From: Candidatus Baltobacteraceae bacterium
GTDB taxonomy: Bacteria; Vulcanimicrobiota; Vulcanimicrobiia; Vulcanimicrobiales; Vulcanimicrobiaceae
Length of the DNA: 64,000 nucleotides
Direction: 5' to 3'
Assembly (NCBI GenBank): GCA_036489885.1
Contig: DASXEW010000001.1
Location: 434,001 to 498,000 of the forward strand
A program made the translations under genes and the position numbers. A model generated the notes under the pieces. The model was given only the letters and a program-made list of their open reading frames with translations, made no database searches and was not told the DNA's origin. This document shows positions 17,214 through 26,549 of the stretch, in pieces. Numbering within the stretch: position 1 is the stretch's first letter; the number at the start of each line of letters is the position of its first letter.

Positions 17214-18421
17214 GCCTGGGTCTCGCCTACACCGACAAGCGCGGTCGCATCTTTTTCGATTCGGATTCCGAGCCACTCGCCGACGGTGGCATCGTTCGCC
17301 GCGCGAAACGCAACGAGTTGTTGCGCGCTCCGGAAGGGACGGTTCCGGTCACATTGCCGGGACGGACTCCGCTCGTTACCGGCGGTAAGGCTGCGCGTCG
17401 GACGGCTCTGGGTGCGCTGTTGCCCGCGGGTTATACTCGCTTGCTTTTGCCTGCATACGTTGAAGGAGAGTCGGCACCGCAATTGCCGCTCTTCGGCTAC
17501 GCATTTGCATGCGTTATCGACGACGAGCTTCATGTTGCGGCTATGCGCACCGACGAAGATGCGAATTGGCGTCCGCGCGCATTCGCCGAAAGCGAACTGG
17601 AAACGATCGTCTCCACACGTCTTGCCAGCGATCCGAAGAACCGGATTCTTGCGCAGCTGGGACGCTGCTCGCTCGAATACGGCTGTTTTACCGCTCAAAA
17701 CGTGTTTCTCGAACAAGGCGAAGCGGCGCTTCCGGTCTCCCCGAAGTGCAACGCACGCTGCGTCGGCTGCATCTCGGAGCTCGACGCCGGTAGCGTAATC
17801 GTTGCGCCGCAGGAGCGCATTCGCATCGAGCCTGATGTCGATGCGCTGAGCCGCATCGCACTCGCGCATCTCGAGCGGGTCCCCGACGGAATCGTTTCAT
17901 TCGGACAAGGTTGCGAGGGCGAGCCGCTTTTACGCAGCACCGCGATCGCGCGAACGATCGAGCACATTCGTGCGCACCGCACGAACGGTACGGTGAATTT
18001 GAACACGAACGGAAGCTTGCCGAAGTCGCTAGGGACGCTGATCGATGCCGGCCTGGACGCAGTCCGCGTCAGCTTGAATTCGTTTCGGCCTCCCGTATAT
18101 GCGGCGTACTATCGGCCGGCCGGATACGCGCTTGACGACGTATTGGAGAGCATCACACTCGCGGTGCGCAAGGGCTTGCGCGTGTCGTTAAATTTGCTGA
18201 CACACCCCGGCGTGACGGACGAAGCTGCGGAGGTTGCCGCTGCGACGGCGTTCTTACGGCAAACGCGTGTTGCCCTCGTGCAAACACGGACGCTCAACAT
18301 CGATCCGCATGTCTATTTCTCGCGAGTTGGCCGGCCGCTCGAGCCGATTGGAATGCGCGCTGCCTTAGAAGCTCTCCGTCAAACGGGTGCGGAGCTCGGG
18401 AACTTCACGCACACGCACTAG
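17210..18421 (+). CDS. Uncharacterised radical SAM protein coupled to dapF
   Basis: The 403-residue protein has the radical SAM cluster motif C-N-A-R-C-V-G-C (CxxxCxxC), placed unusually far in, near residue 181. After it come typical barrel elements: S-F-G-Q-G-C-E-G-E-P-L-L, N-L-N-T-N-G-S, and D-A-V-R-V-S-L-N-S. The first 170 residues form a separate domain with no family I recognise (Y-T-D-K-R-G-R-I-F-F near the start). No extra cluster cysteines of a SPASM domain are seen. The GTG start overlaps the dapF stop, so it is co-translated with the mutS-dapF unit. The substrate is unknown; its place next to dapF hints at cell-wall or amino-acid chemistry only by association. Confidence 0.8.
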   Translation: MSLGLAYTDKRGRIFFDSDSEPLADGGIVRRAKRNELLRAPEGTVPVTLPGRTPLVTGGKAARRTALGALLPAGYTRLLLPAYVEGESAPQLPLFGYAFACVIDDELHVAAMRTDEDANWRPRAFAESELETIVSTRLASDPKNRILAQLGRCSLEYGCFTAQNVFLEQGEAALPVSPKCNARCVGCISELDAGSVIVAPQERIRIEPDVDALSRIALAHLERVPDGIVSFGQGCEGEPLLRSTAIARTIEHIRAHRTNGTVNLNTNGSLPKSLGTLIDAGLDAVRVSLNSFRPPVYAAYYRPAGYALDDVLESITLAVRKGLRVSLNLLTHPGVTDEAAEVAAATAFLRQTRVALVQTRTLNIDPHVYFSRVGRPLEPIGMRAALEALRQTGAELGNFTHTH

Positions 18422-19431
18422 CTCGCGATCTGTACTTGTTCGGTGAGCTTTTCGCGCAGGATCGGTCCAGGCGCCTTCCCACCAGCCGGAGCGATGTCTT
18501 CGAGTAAGGCGAGTGCCCGGAGCGCATCCTCGTGGGCTTGTGCTGCGCCAAAAAAATCATTGGACGTGGCGACGTTGCCGAGGGAACGCGCATCACTGAG
18601 ATCGACCGCAATGCCCGTGAGAGATTCGACTTCGCGTTGGACGTGCAGACGATAGTCGCTCTCGTTTAACCGCTCTGTTTCGATCGCCAGCTCGCATTCA
18701 GGAAGTGCGAGGTAGGCCGTTAGTAACCAAAACGCGAGGAAGCCGCGGTACAAAATGTGTGCGGGAGTCGTGCGGACAGCCTTGCGCGAGGGCGCATGCT
18801 TCGTGGGTAGGACGAAATCACTCGCACTGATGCGCAGCGCCTTCACGACGAGCGCTACGAGCGGGTGGTCCTTGTGTAACGTCCAGACGCGCATCGGCGC
18901 CAAGAGATGATGCGGATTGTCGTCGTCGTTGGAAAGTCTCCAGGCCGACATCCACTGGCTGAACGGATCGCGCATGACGAAGATTTGAGCGGCATCGGGA
19001 AAGTTTTTGCGCATCCATCCGACGCGGCCGAGCGCCCGGCAAAATTTCATCACCGGCGTCTTCCCGTTCGTTTGCGCAAGCTGTACGAGCGATTCGAGAT
19101 AATGGCGCAGCTCGGGATACTCGGTGTCCGGCGCTATGAAAAACGAATCGTAGACGAACTCGCGACGAAACCCGGCGACGCCCGGCGTCCGGCTCGAGAA
19201 AAGAGGCGCGAATTCCTCAAAGTAAGGCCGCTGTTCGTCGGGGTGATTCGACGTCGGCGTTGCTGCCGGCCGCATCGAGCCCAGTGTCCGCAGGGTAAGC
19301 GTCGCGAGCGATTCGTTGAGCGGTTCGTAGAGGCCGAGCACTTCGTCTCTACGCCGAAATGCGGACCATAACCACGTGCCTGCCGTTCGCCAACCAGCGT
19401 GCAGAAAAACCGGACGCGCCGTGTCGTGCAT
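18418..19431 (-). CDS. Sulfotransferase-like protein
   Basis: The 337-residue protein shows the two PAPS-binding landmarks of sulfotransferases: a 5'-phosphosulfate loop-like segment near the start (H-A-G-W-R-T-A-G-T-W-L-W) and a 3'-phosphate motif V-M-R-D-P-F-S-Q-W-M-S-A-W near 155. It would transfer sulfate from PAPS to an unknown acceptor. A helical C-terminal segment of about 80 residues carries no clear motif. The last four bases overlap the convergent radical SAM gene. No PAPS synthesis genes are in the window. Confidence 0.7.
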   Translation of the reverse strand: MHDTARPVFLHAGWRTAGTWLWSAFRRRDEVLGLYEPLNESLATLTLRTLGSMRPAATPTSNHPDEQRPYFEEFAPLFSSRTPGVAGFRREFVYDSFFIAPDTEYPELRHYLESLVQLAQTNGKTPVMKFCRALGRVGWMRKNFPDAAQIFVMRDPFSQWMSAWRLSNDDDNPHHLLAPMRVWTLHKDHPLVALVVKALRISASDFVLPTKHAPSRKAVRTTPAHILYRGFLAFWLLTAYLALPECELAIETERLNESDYRLHVQREVESLTGIAVDLSDARSLGNVATSNDFFGAAQAHEDALRALALLEDIAPAGGKAPGPILREKLTEQVQIAS

Positions 19432-19548
19432 CGCTAAACTATTTGGGAGCGAGCTGGGAAAAAGCTGGGAACTTTCTCTCGCATCACGACTCTGAAAACG
19501 ATACGTGCCGCTGGTTGAGAAATTGTTAAGACGCGCGCTTGCTCTTCG

Positions 19549-19680
19549 TCAGTGCGGCGGCGCGGTGTGCGCGAAATAGAGATATGTAACGATCAGCAAA
19601 GCGGTCAAAGCGAAGACGAGAATGACGACACCCATCGAGACTCGTTCTTCCGCCGAGCGTTTCCTCGACATCGGAGACAT
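19549..19680 (-). CDS. 43-residue single-pass membrane protein
   Basis: This short frame runs from ATG 19680 (M-S-P-M-S-R-K-R) to TGA 19549. It has a basic, charged N-terminus and one strong membrane helix (G-V-V-I-L-V-F-A-L-T-A-L-L-I-V-T-Y-L-Y). A second ATG lies at 19671. The charge-then-helix layout and lack of alternative coding make it a plausible real gene, facing away from the kdp operon. Family unknown. Confidence 0.5.
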   Translation of the reverse strand: MSPMSRKRSAEERVSMGVVILVFALTALLIVTYLYFAHTAPPH

Positions 19681-19741
19681 GGCTCTTCATCTATAACCGC
19701 GCCGCCGGCTAAGGGACAGCCTCCATTCGGTCGATCCGATT

Positions 19742-19765
19742 GGACAGTCCGTTCGGACAGTCCGT
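19742..19765. promoter_or_regulatory. Direct repeat GGACAGTCCGT x2 upstream of kdp
   Basis: GGACAGTCCGT occurs at 19742-19752 and again at 19755-19765, a 13-bp period, about 45 bases before the first kdp-operon gene. Each copy is internally near-palindromic (GGAC-A-GTCC). This fits an operator for a dimeric regulator acting on kdp expression. The regulator is unknown. Confidence 0.45.
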
Positions 19766-19807
19766 ACGGATGTTGTGGTACGCATGCGCGCATCCTACGC
19801 TGGTGCC

Positions 19808-19900
19808 ATGTGGCAACTGCAAATCGGCGCGCTCGTTCTCAGCGCCGTGCTATTTTTTCTCGCCGACCGCTACATCGGCGGTTGCGAGCGCATCCAATGA
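19808..19900 (+). CDS. 30-residue membrane peptide at the head of the kdp operon
   Basis: The frame runs from ATG 19808 to TGA 19900 (M-W-Q-L-Q-I-G-A-L-V-L-S and on to D-R-Y-I-G-G-C-E-R-I-Q). It consists of one membrane helix followed by a polar end with D-R-Y and C-E-R. Its TGA overlaps the kdpF ATG (ATGA), so it is probably translated with kdpF. I do not know a gene name for it. It may be an additional small partner of the Kdp pump. Confidence 0.6.
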   Translation: MWQLQIGALVLSAVLFFLADRYIGGCERIQ

Positions 19901-19986
19901 CGATCGATTATATGGCCGGCCTCGTGCTTTCGGCGGCCGCCTTTGTTTATTTGATCTACGCGATGCTCCGTCCGGAGCGGTTTTAG
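19897..19986 (+). CDS. kdpF: KdpF, small subunit of the Kdp potassium pump
   Basis: KdpF is a one-helix peptide that stabilises the KdpFABC complex in the inner membrane. The 29 residues (M-T-I-D-Y-M-A-G-L-V-L-S through M-L-R-P-E-R-F) have the standard size. They also have the typical ending L-L/M-R-P-E-(R/K)-F. It is coupled to the preceding peptide by ATGA, and kdpA begins at the next base after its stop. Confidence 0.9.
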   Translation: MTIDYMAGLVLSAAAFVYLIYAMLRPERF

Positions 19987-21684
19987 ATGTCGATCATCGG
20001 GTGGTTGCAGTTCGCACTGCTGTTCATCGCGGTTCTCATCTGCGTAAAACCGGTGGGGATATATCTCTACCGTGTCTTCGAAGGTGAGCGCACGTTCCTC
20101 TCACCGGTGCTGGAGCCCATCGAACGCGCGACGTACGCGGCGTGTCGCGTCGACTATTCGCGCGAGATGCGTTGGACGACGTATGCGTTCGCCTTTTTCG
20201 CGTTCCAGTTGGTCGGCTTCGCCTGGCTCTATGCGATTCTGCTGACGCAGCAGTGGCTGCCGTTCAATCCGCAACATTTCTCGAATCTCTCGCCCGATCT
20301 GGCGTTCAACACGGCGATCAGTTTCGTCACGAACACGAACTGGCAGTTCTATTCCGGCGAAAGCACGCTGAGCTATTTCTCGCAAATGGCAGGCCTAGCG
20401 TGGCACATGTTCACGTCCTCGGCCTCTGGCATCGCGGTCGCCATCGTCTTGATCCGCGGCATCGTGCGCACCGATCGGCAAACGCTTGGCAATTACTGGG
20501 TAGACATGACGCGCACGATCCTCTACGTGCTCGCTCCGCTCGCGTTCGTTGGTGCGCTCGTCCTTTTGTGGCAGGGCGTTCCGCAGAACTTCTCGCCGTA
20601 CACCGACACCGTCTCGGTTGAGGGCGCCAAAGTTTCGATACCACAAGGCCCGATGGCGTCGATGGAAAGCATCAAGGAGCTCGGCAACAACGGCGGCGGC
20701 TTCGTCAATGCAAACTCGTCCTCACCCGACGAGAATCCCAATCCGTTTACGGACTGGCTCGAGCTCTTTTTCGAGCTGTTGATACCGGCCGCACTCACCT
20801 ACATGTTTGGGCGTTACGCGCGCGATCAGCGACAAGGCTGGGTGCTCTTCGGCGCAATGTCGACGCTGTACATCCTCGGATTCTGGGCATGCTACTACTT
20901 CCAGTCGCAGCCGAACGCGTTAATGGCCGCGCACGGAATCTTCAAGAGCTTCGAGGGGCTGGAGACGCGATTCGGTATCGCGGCTTCGGCGATGTTCGCG
21001 GTCACGACGACCGCAACGTCAAGCGGCGCCGTCAACTCGATGCACGATTCGTTCCTGCCGATGGCCGGCGCGATTCCGCTGATCAACATTCAGACCGGCG
21101 AAGTCATCTTCGGTGGCGTCGGAGCCGGCATGTACGGCATGTTGGAGTTCGTGATTTTCACGGTCTTCATCGCCGGATTGATGGTCGGACGCACGCCGGA
21201 ATATCTCGGAAAGAAGATCGAACGCCGGCAAGTCGTGATGGCTTCGCTCGCCATTCTTTCGATCGCATTCTTCACGCTCGGTCCGGCGGCCGTCGCGGTC
21301 GTCGTTCCAGCCGGTCTTGCTGCGATGAATAACGCCGGGCCGCACGGTTTCAGCGAGATCTTGTATATGACGACCTCGATGACCGGTAACAACGGCAGCG
21401 CTTTTGCCGGGATCAGCGGGAACACGTTCACGGAGATGATCGGCGGCGTTACGCTCTTCGGCGGACGCTACGCAGAGATCATCCCGGTGCTCGGCCTCGC
21501 GGGATCCCTCGCCGGCAAGCGCGCCGTTCCGGTATCGTCCGGAACGTTCAAGACGACGACGCCGTTGTTCGTGTTTCTCTTGATCGGCGTCGTTCTCGTT
21601 GTGGGACTGTTGACGTTCCTACCCGCTGACGCGCTCGGCCCATTCGTCGAGCACCTGCTGCTCAACCAAGGAAAGACGTACTAA
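19987..21684 (+). CDS. kdpA: Potassium-transporting ATPase KdpA, K+ channel-like subunit
   Basis: KdpA binds and conducts K+ in the KdpFABC pump. The 565-residue membrane protein has about ten helices and the selectivity-filter-like glycine segments of the family, seen in [26 protein letters not shown] and [10 protein letters not shown]. Its length is standard. Its TAA shares a base with the kdpB ATG (TAATG). Confidence 0.97.
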   Translation: MSIIGWLQFALLFIAVLICVKPVGIYLYRVFEGERTFLSPVLEPIERATYAACRVDYSREMRWTTYAFAFFAFQLVGFAWLYAILLTQQWLPFNPQHFSNLSPDLAFNTAISFVTNTNWQFYSGESTLSYFSQMAGLAWHMFTSSASGIAVAIVLIRGIVRTDRQTLGNYWVDMTRTILYVLAPLAFVGALVLLWQGVPQNFSPYTDTVSVEGAKVSIPQGPMASMESIKELGNNGGGFVNANSSSPDENPNPFTDWLELFFELLIPAALTYMFGRYARDQRQGWVLFGAMSTLYILGFWACYYFQSQPNALMAAHGIFKSFEGLETRFGIAASAMFAVTTTATSSGAVNSMHDSFLPMAGAIPLINIQTGEVIFGGVGAGMYGMLEFVIFTVFIAGLMVGRTPEYLGKKIERRQVVMASLAILSIAFFTLGPAAVAVVVPAGLAAMNNAGPHGFSEILYMTTSMTGNNGSAFAGISGNTFTEMIGGVTLFGGRYAEIIPVLGLAGSLAGKRAVPVSSGTFKTTTPLFVFLLIGVVLVVGLLTFLPADALGPFVEHLLLNQGKTY

Positions 21685-23768
21685 TGATCTCGCAAGCACG
21701 GATCGAACGCCGGCCCAGAGCGCGCTCGCTGTTCGACCCCGAGATTCTCGTCCCGGCAATCGGTGCGTCGTTCAAAAAACTGGACCCACGTTGGCAAGTG
21801 CGCAACCCGGTTATGTTCATCTGCGAGGTCGGCGCGCTCGTCACTTCAATCCTGTTCTTCCGCGACTGGGCGACGCATGTCTCGACGCCGACGAGCGGCG
21901 CGGGCTTCGACTTCGCAATCTCGATCTGGCTCTGGTTCACTGTCCTCTTCGCGAATTTCGCGGAAGCGGTTGCCGAAGGACGCGGGAAAGCCCAAGCCGA
22001 GTTCTTGCGCCGGACGAAATCCGACACGCAGGCTCGCAAGCTCGTCCGCGACGGCGAGTACGCGACGATTCCTTCGTCCCATCTTCGCAAAGGTGACGTG
22101 ATCCGAGTCGAAACCGGCGAGATCATCGCCGGCGACGGTGACGTGGTTCAAGGCGCGGCTAGTGTCGACGAGTCGGCAATCACGGGCGAATCCGCACCGG
22201 TAATTCGCGAAGGCGGCGGTGATCGCAGCTCGGTTACCGGCGGCACACGCGTTCTCTCGGACTGGATCATGGTCCGTATCAGCGCGAATCCGGGCGAGAC
22301 GTTCCTCGATCGTATGATCAATTTGGTCGAAGGCGCCCAGCGTCAGAAAACGCCCAACGAGATCGCACTATCGATCCTGCTCTCGGGCATGACGATCATT
22401 TTCTTGATTGCGGTCGCTACGCTGGCGCCGTTCTCGATCTATGCCGGAACCGTGCAATCGATCACGGTGCTGATCGCGCTGCTCGTCTGTCTGATTCCGA
22501 CCACGATCGGAGGACTGCTTTCTGCAATCGGCATCGCCGGTATGGATCGCGTCATGCAGCGCAACGTCCTCGCGATGAGCGGCCGCGCGGTTGAAGCCGC
22601 CGGTGACGTGGACACGTTGCTGCTCGATAAGACCGGCACGATCACACTCGGCAATCGTCAGGCTTCCGAAATCATTCCCGTAAGCGGTGTGACGCTCGAG
22701 CGGGCCGCTCGCGCGGCGTATCTGTCGTCGCTTGCCGACGAGACGCCCGAAGGACGCTCGATAGTGATGCTTACCGAGCGAATGGGGACGCCGAACGGCG
22801 GTGCACCGATCGGTTCGACCTTTGTGCCGTTCAGCGCGTACACGCGCATGAGCGGCCTCGATGTACAGACGAACGGCTCCGTTCACGCGATCCGTAAGGG
22901 CGCGGCCGACGCGGTCGTCGCGTTCGTCCGCTCGCAAGGTGGTAAGGTCGACGAGACGCAGTTCACCGTGGACGTCGAGCGAATCGCGCGCGCCGGCGGC
23001 ACGCCGCTGCTCTTGGCCGAAGGCGGGAACCTCCTCGGGATCATCCATCTCAAAGACATCCTCAAGCCGAACATCAAGCAGCGCTTCGATCGATTGCGTT
23101 CAATGGGAATTCGCACCATTATGATCACCGGCGACAATCCGCTGACCGCTGCGGCGATCGCGAAAGAATCGGGCGTCGACGACTTCTTGGCGCAGGCCAC
23201 GCCGGAAACGAAGATGGAGTTGATTCGGCGCGAGCAAGGGTCTGGACGACTCGTCGCGATGACCGGCGATGGAACGAACGATGCGCCTGCGCTCGCGCAA
23301 GCCGACGTCGGCGTTGCGATGAACTCGGGGACCCAAGCCGCCAAAGAAGCGGCGAACATGGTCGATCTCGATTCAGACCCGACCAAGCTTATCGACATCG
23401 TTGAGATCGGCAAACAGCTGCTGATGACGCGTGGTGCGCTGACGACGTTCTCGATATCAAACGACGTCGCGAAGTACTTTGCGATCCTGCCCGCGATGTT
23501 TGCGACGGCGTACCCCGCGATGAACGTCTTCAACATCATGCGGCTGCATTCTCCAGCAAGCGCCGTGCTGTCGGCAATAATCTTCAATGCCCTGATCATC
23601 ATTGCGCTCATTCCGCTTGCGCTGCGCGGCGTGGCCTACCGTCCACGCGGCGCGGATGCCGTATTGCGTGAAAATGTTCTCATCTATGGCATCGGTGGGA
23701 TCATCGTGCCGTTCGTGTTCATCAAGCTGATCGACGTGGTTCTCGTCGGTCTCCATCTCGCAGGTTAA
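21684..23768 (+). CDS. kdpB: Potassium-transporting ATPase KdpB, P-type ATPase subunit
   Basis: KdpB hydrolyses ATP to drive K+ uptake. The 694-residue protein shows the phosphorylation site D-K-T-G-T-I-T, the actuator T-G-E-S-A, and the hinge motif T-G-D-N-P and G-D-G-T-N-D-A-P-A. The N-domain K-G-A motif appears as I-R-K-G-A-A-D-A. Membrane helices sit at the usual places. It lies between kdpA (one-base overlap) and kdpC (2-base gap). Confidence 0.97.
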   Translation: MISQARIERRPRARSLFDPEILVPAIGASFKKLDPRWQVRNPVMFICEVGALVTSILFFRDWATHVSTPTSGAGFDFAISIWLWFTVLFANFAEAVAEGRGKAQAEFLRRTKSDTQARKLVRDGEYATIPSSHLRKGDVIRVETGEIIAGDGDVVQGAASVDESAITGESAPVIREGGGDRSSVTGGTRVLSDWIMVRISANPGETFLDRMINLVEGAQRQKTPNEIALSILLSGMTIIFLIAVATLAPFSIYAGTVQSITVLIALLVCLIPTTIGGLLSAIGIAGMDRVMQRNVLAMSGRAVEAAGDVDTLLLDKTGTITLGNRQASEIIPVSGVTLERAARAAYLSSLADETPEGRSIVMLTERMGTPNGGAPIGSTFVPFSAYTRMSGLDVQTNGSVHAIRKGAADAVVAFVRSQGGKVDETQFTVDVERIARAGGTPLLLAEGGNLLGIIHLKDILKPNIKQRFDRLRSMGIRTIMITGDNPLTAAAIAKESGVDDFLAQATPETKMELIRREQGSGRLVAMTGDGTNDAPALAQADVGVAMNSGTQAAKEAANMVDLDSDPTKLIDIVEIGKQLLMTRGALTTFSISNDVAKYFAILPAMFATAYPAMNVFNIMRLHSPASAVLSAIIFNALIIIALIPLALRGVAYRPRGADAVLRENVLIYGIGGIIVPFVFIKLIDVVLVGLHLAG

Positions 23769-23770
23769 TC

Positions 23771-24388
23771 ATGAAAGCGACGACCGAAACCAAGCAAAGT
23801 ACGCTCTCGCATCTCGTCCCGGCCGTGACCTTTACGGCCATCACGATCGTTATTTTCGGCGTAATTTATCCGGCGATCGTATGGCTGATCGGAACCTTCG
23901 CCTTCCCGTATCAGACATACGGATCGCTCGTCAAGGACGACAAAGGAACGATCGTCGGATCATCGCTGCTCGGACAACTCTTCACGAAGCCGCAATACTT
24001 CCAAGGCCGTCCGTCCGCAGCCGGTAAGAACGGCTACGACCCGACGCAGACGGGCGGCACGAACCTGGCGCCGACGTCGAAGAAGCTAATCGATTCGGTT
24101 ACGGCCGCCGTTGCCGCATTGAAAAAAGCCAATCCGAATGCGACTGGCGACATTCCGCCCGAGCTCGTTACCTCGAGCGCAAGCGGAGTCGATCCGGATA
24201 TTTCACCCGAGGGGGCATATTACCAAATCCCGCGCGTCGCGAAAGCGCGCGGCGTCTCGCAAGATGCGATTCGCGCAATCGTCGACGCTCATATCGAAGG
24301 GCGAACCTTCGGAATCTTGGGTGATCCCCGTGTCAACGTTCTCGAGCTCAATCGCGCTTTGGATGCGACGTCGGCACCTAAGTCTTAG
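23771..24388 (+). CDS. kdpC: Potassium-transporting ATPase KdpC
   Basis: KdpC is the single-pass periplasmic-facing subunit of the Kdp pump. The 205-residue protein has one N-terminal helix (about 18-40) and the conserved motifs G-S-S-L-L-G-Q-L-F, P-Q-Y-F-Q-G-R-P-S-A, and near the end A-R-G-V-S-Q-D-A-I-R. The last 11 bases overlap the end of the opposing KdpD-type gene. So kdpFABC ends where the regulatory genes begin on the other strand. Confidence 0.97.
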   Translation: MKATTETKQSTLSHLVPAVTFTAITIVIFGVIYPAIVWLIGTFAFPYQTYGSLVKDDKGTIVGSSLLGQLFTKPQYFQGRPSAAGKNGYDPTQTGGTNLAPTSKKLIDSVTAAVAALKKANPNATGDIPPELVTSSASGVDPDISPEGAYYQIPRVAKARGVSQDAIRAIVDAHIEGRTFGILGDPRVNVLELNRALDATSAPKS

Positions 24389-26498
24389 CCGGTTCGAACG
24401 GCGCAGGCGAGAAGAGCACGACGTCACCGGCACCGGCGTCGAGGACGCGCCGGGCAAACGCCGGCGCCTGCCAAAAGCGCTTCTTCCCGCGAGCCCCCTC
24501 AATCACGATAGCGGCATCCGCAATTTGCCGTGAGACGCGCACGAGCGCAGCAGCCGGATTAGGATCGACTTCGAGAAGCCACTGCGCGCCTGCACTCTTC
24601 GCTGCGGCCCGCAGAGATTGAATCTCGGCCAAAGTTGCGGCTTCCTGATTCGGTGCGACGTGCACGACGGTCAGCTCCACGTCGAGACGCGATGCGAAAC
24701 GAGCCGTCCACCGGATGAGCTCGATATCGCGTTCGCGCGCTCGCACGCCGAGCACGATGTGCGCGAAGGGTGCGGGTAAGCGCGTCGTTTGTCGCGCACG
24801 AATCGTCTCGCGAATCGCGAGCTCGCGCAGCGCCGTCAAGTTTTCGAGCGTGAAGAAGTTCGAGAGCGCGCGGTCGATGCGCTCGGCGGGATAGATCTTT
24901 CCGGTACGCAGCCGTTCGCGCAAAACCTCCGGCGTTGCATCGATAAGAACGACGTCATCGGCAAGCTCGAGAATTCCATCGGGAAGCATTTCCCGGACCT
25001 GCGTTCCGGTCAGGCGTAGGACGGCGTCCGAGAGCCCTTCCAAATGCTGCACGTTGAGCGTGGTGATAATGGAGATTCCGGAACGCACGATCGAGAGCAC
25101 TTCTTGATAGCGCTTGGGGTAGTCGCTTCCGGCAGCGTTCGTGTGCGCGAGCTCATCGATCAGCGCGACTTGAGGCCGGCGCATCATGAGCGCCTCCCGG
25201 TCGAGCTCGCCATTTTTGCGCGGAAGCACTTCGAGTCCGTCGAGCATCCGCATCGTACCCGGACGATTGTGGGTTTCGACCAGCGCTGCGACGACGTCAA
25301 CGCCGGCGGTCTTCATTTGATGCGCGCGATCCAGCATCGCGTAGGTTTTCCCGCACCCCGCCGAAGCGCCGAGGTAGACCGTGAAACGGCCGTAGCCGAT
25401 GCGCAGACGATCGCCCGCGGTCTGCGCGTACGGATGACGTGCGCGAATCTCCGTGCCCGTTCCGTAAACGTGCAACGCGCTCGGATCCGCAATGTAAACG
25501 TGACGGTCGATGCTGCTGGACGCAATGGTTTTCGCCGCTTCGCCGCTCGGTATCGCAACGATCGTTGCGCCCGCATTCGTCCAATCGGGCAAACCATGCG
25601 CCTGCGGAAGCGATGGGATCACGCGCGCATTGGCGGCGCGCGCCGCTTTCTCGACCCGCTCTCCATTTTCGACCGTGCGCGCGACTTCGAACGAAAGATC
25701 GGTGGCATCGGCGAGTGCGGCGCACTTGCGCAAGAAGACCGCGGAATCTTCGAGCCCCATTGGAATTGCGAGAAGCGCGGAGACCTTTACCGGACGCAAA
25801 ACCGGATCGGTAAGCTCGTCGAGCGTTCGAAGCATCAGCTCACGCAAGATCTGCAGCGTTTGCGGTTTGAAGCTACCGGCGAGGGCCCGTTCGACGTCGT
25901 CGCGCGGGACGATTTTCCCCGAACGCAGGCGTGCTTCGATCAGGTCGGGCGGAGCATCGAGCGCAACGACTTGGTCGGCGGCCTGTAGGAATGAGAGCGG
26001 GACGATTTCGCGGATCGGAAAGCCGATCGCGCGTTCGGCAACCGGCGCGACGGTTTCGATATGTTGCACGTTGAGCGCGCCGATGACGCTGATGCCTGCC
26101 TCGCGCAACGCAAGCGCATCTTGCCAGCGCTTCGCGTTGCGTCCGCCGGGAATATTCGAGTGCGCAAGCTCGTCGAGGACGATCGTCGTCGGATGCGCGG
26201 CCAAGGCTGCCTCGAGATCGAAATCCTCGAACGTCGAACCGGCCGTTTCGATCGTTCGCGGCGGAATGATTCGCAGTCCGTCTAGGATCGGCTCGAGATC
26301 TGCGCGGCCCTTGAGATCGACCCATCCGACCGCAACGTCGATCCCGCTGTGCTGGAGTGCACGGGCTTCCTCGAGGAGCCGGCGCGTCTTTCCGGCGCCG
26401 GGCGCGCTTGCGAGATATACGGTAAGCCGTGCTCCGAGACCGAGCTCGCGTAACAGCTCCTCCGCGCGCGGTCGTGCATCGGCATCGCGGTCCATCAA
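24378..26498 (-). CDS. Double KdpD sensor protein: two KdpD-N/Usp modules, no kinase
   Basis: This 706-residue protein carries two copies of the KdpD N-terminal sensor domain. The first is at about 24-230 (Walker A A-P-G-A-G-K-T, L-D-E-L-A-H-S-N, L-N-V-Q-H-I-E) and the second at about 369-570 (G-A-S-A-G-C-G-K-T, I-D-E-L-A-H-T-N, L-N-V-Q-H-L-E). Each is followed by a universal-stress-like segment, degenerate at about 238-335 and clearer at 578-698. It lacks the four membrane helices, GAF and histidine kinase of full KdpD. Known relatives are single-module truncated KdpDs of cyanobacteria and Deinococcus; a tandem one is new to me. It likely binds ATP and senses K+ status. It converges on kdpC and diverges from the kinase gene across 51 bases. 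Confidence 0.9.
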   Translation of the reverse strand: MMDRDADARPRAEELLRELGLGARLTVYLASAPGAGKTRRLLEEARALQHSGIDVAVGWVDLKGRADLEPILDGLRIIPPRTIETAGSTFEDFDLEAALAAHPTTIVLDELAHSNIPGGRNAKRWQDALALREAGISVIGALNVQHIETVAPVAERAIGFPIREIVPLSFLQAADQVVALDAPPDLIEARLRSGKIVPRDDVERALAGSFKPQTLQILRELMLRTLDELTDPVLRPVKVSALLAIPMGLEDSAVFLRKCAALADATDLSFEVARTVENGERVEKAARAANARVIPSLPQAHGLPDWTNAGATIVAIPSGEAAKTIASSSIDRHVYIADPSALHVYGTGTEIRARHPYAQTAGDRLRIGYGRFTVYLGASAGCGKTYAMLDRAHQMKTAGVDVVAALVETHNRPGTMRMLDGLEVLPRKNGELDREALMMRRPQVALIDELAHTNAAGSDYPKRYQEVLSIVRSGISIITTLNVQHLEGLSDAVLRLTGTQVREMLPDGILELADDVVLIDATPEVLRERLRTGKIYPAERIDRALSNFFTLENLTALRELAIRETIRARQTTRLPAPFAHIVLGVRARERDIELIRWTARFASRLDVELTVVHVAPNQEAATLAEIQSLRAAAKSAGAQWLLEVDPNPAAALVRVSRQIADAAIVIEGARGKKRFWQAPAFARRVLDAGAGDVVLFSPAPFEPAKT

Positions 26499-26549
26499 GA
26501 GGCCGCTTCGCGGAAGCGCTGCGAGCCTCCGCCGCCGAAGGCGAGACTC

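Noticed and set aside
21019-23756. Several long minus-strand frames over kdpA and kdpB
   Set aside because: Shadows of the kdp genes; no start signals and no domain patterns.
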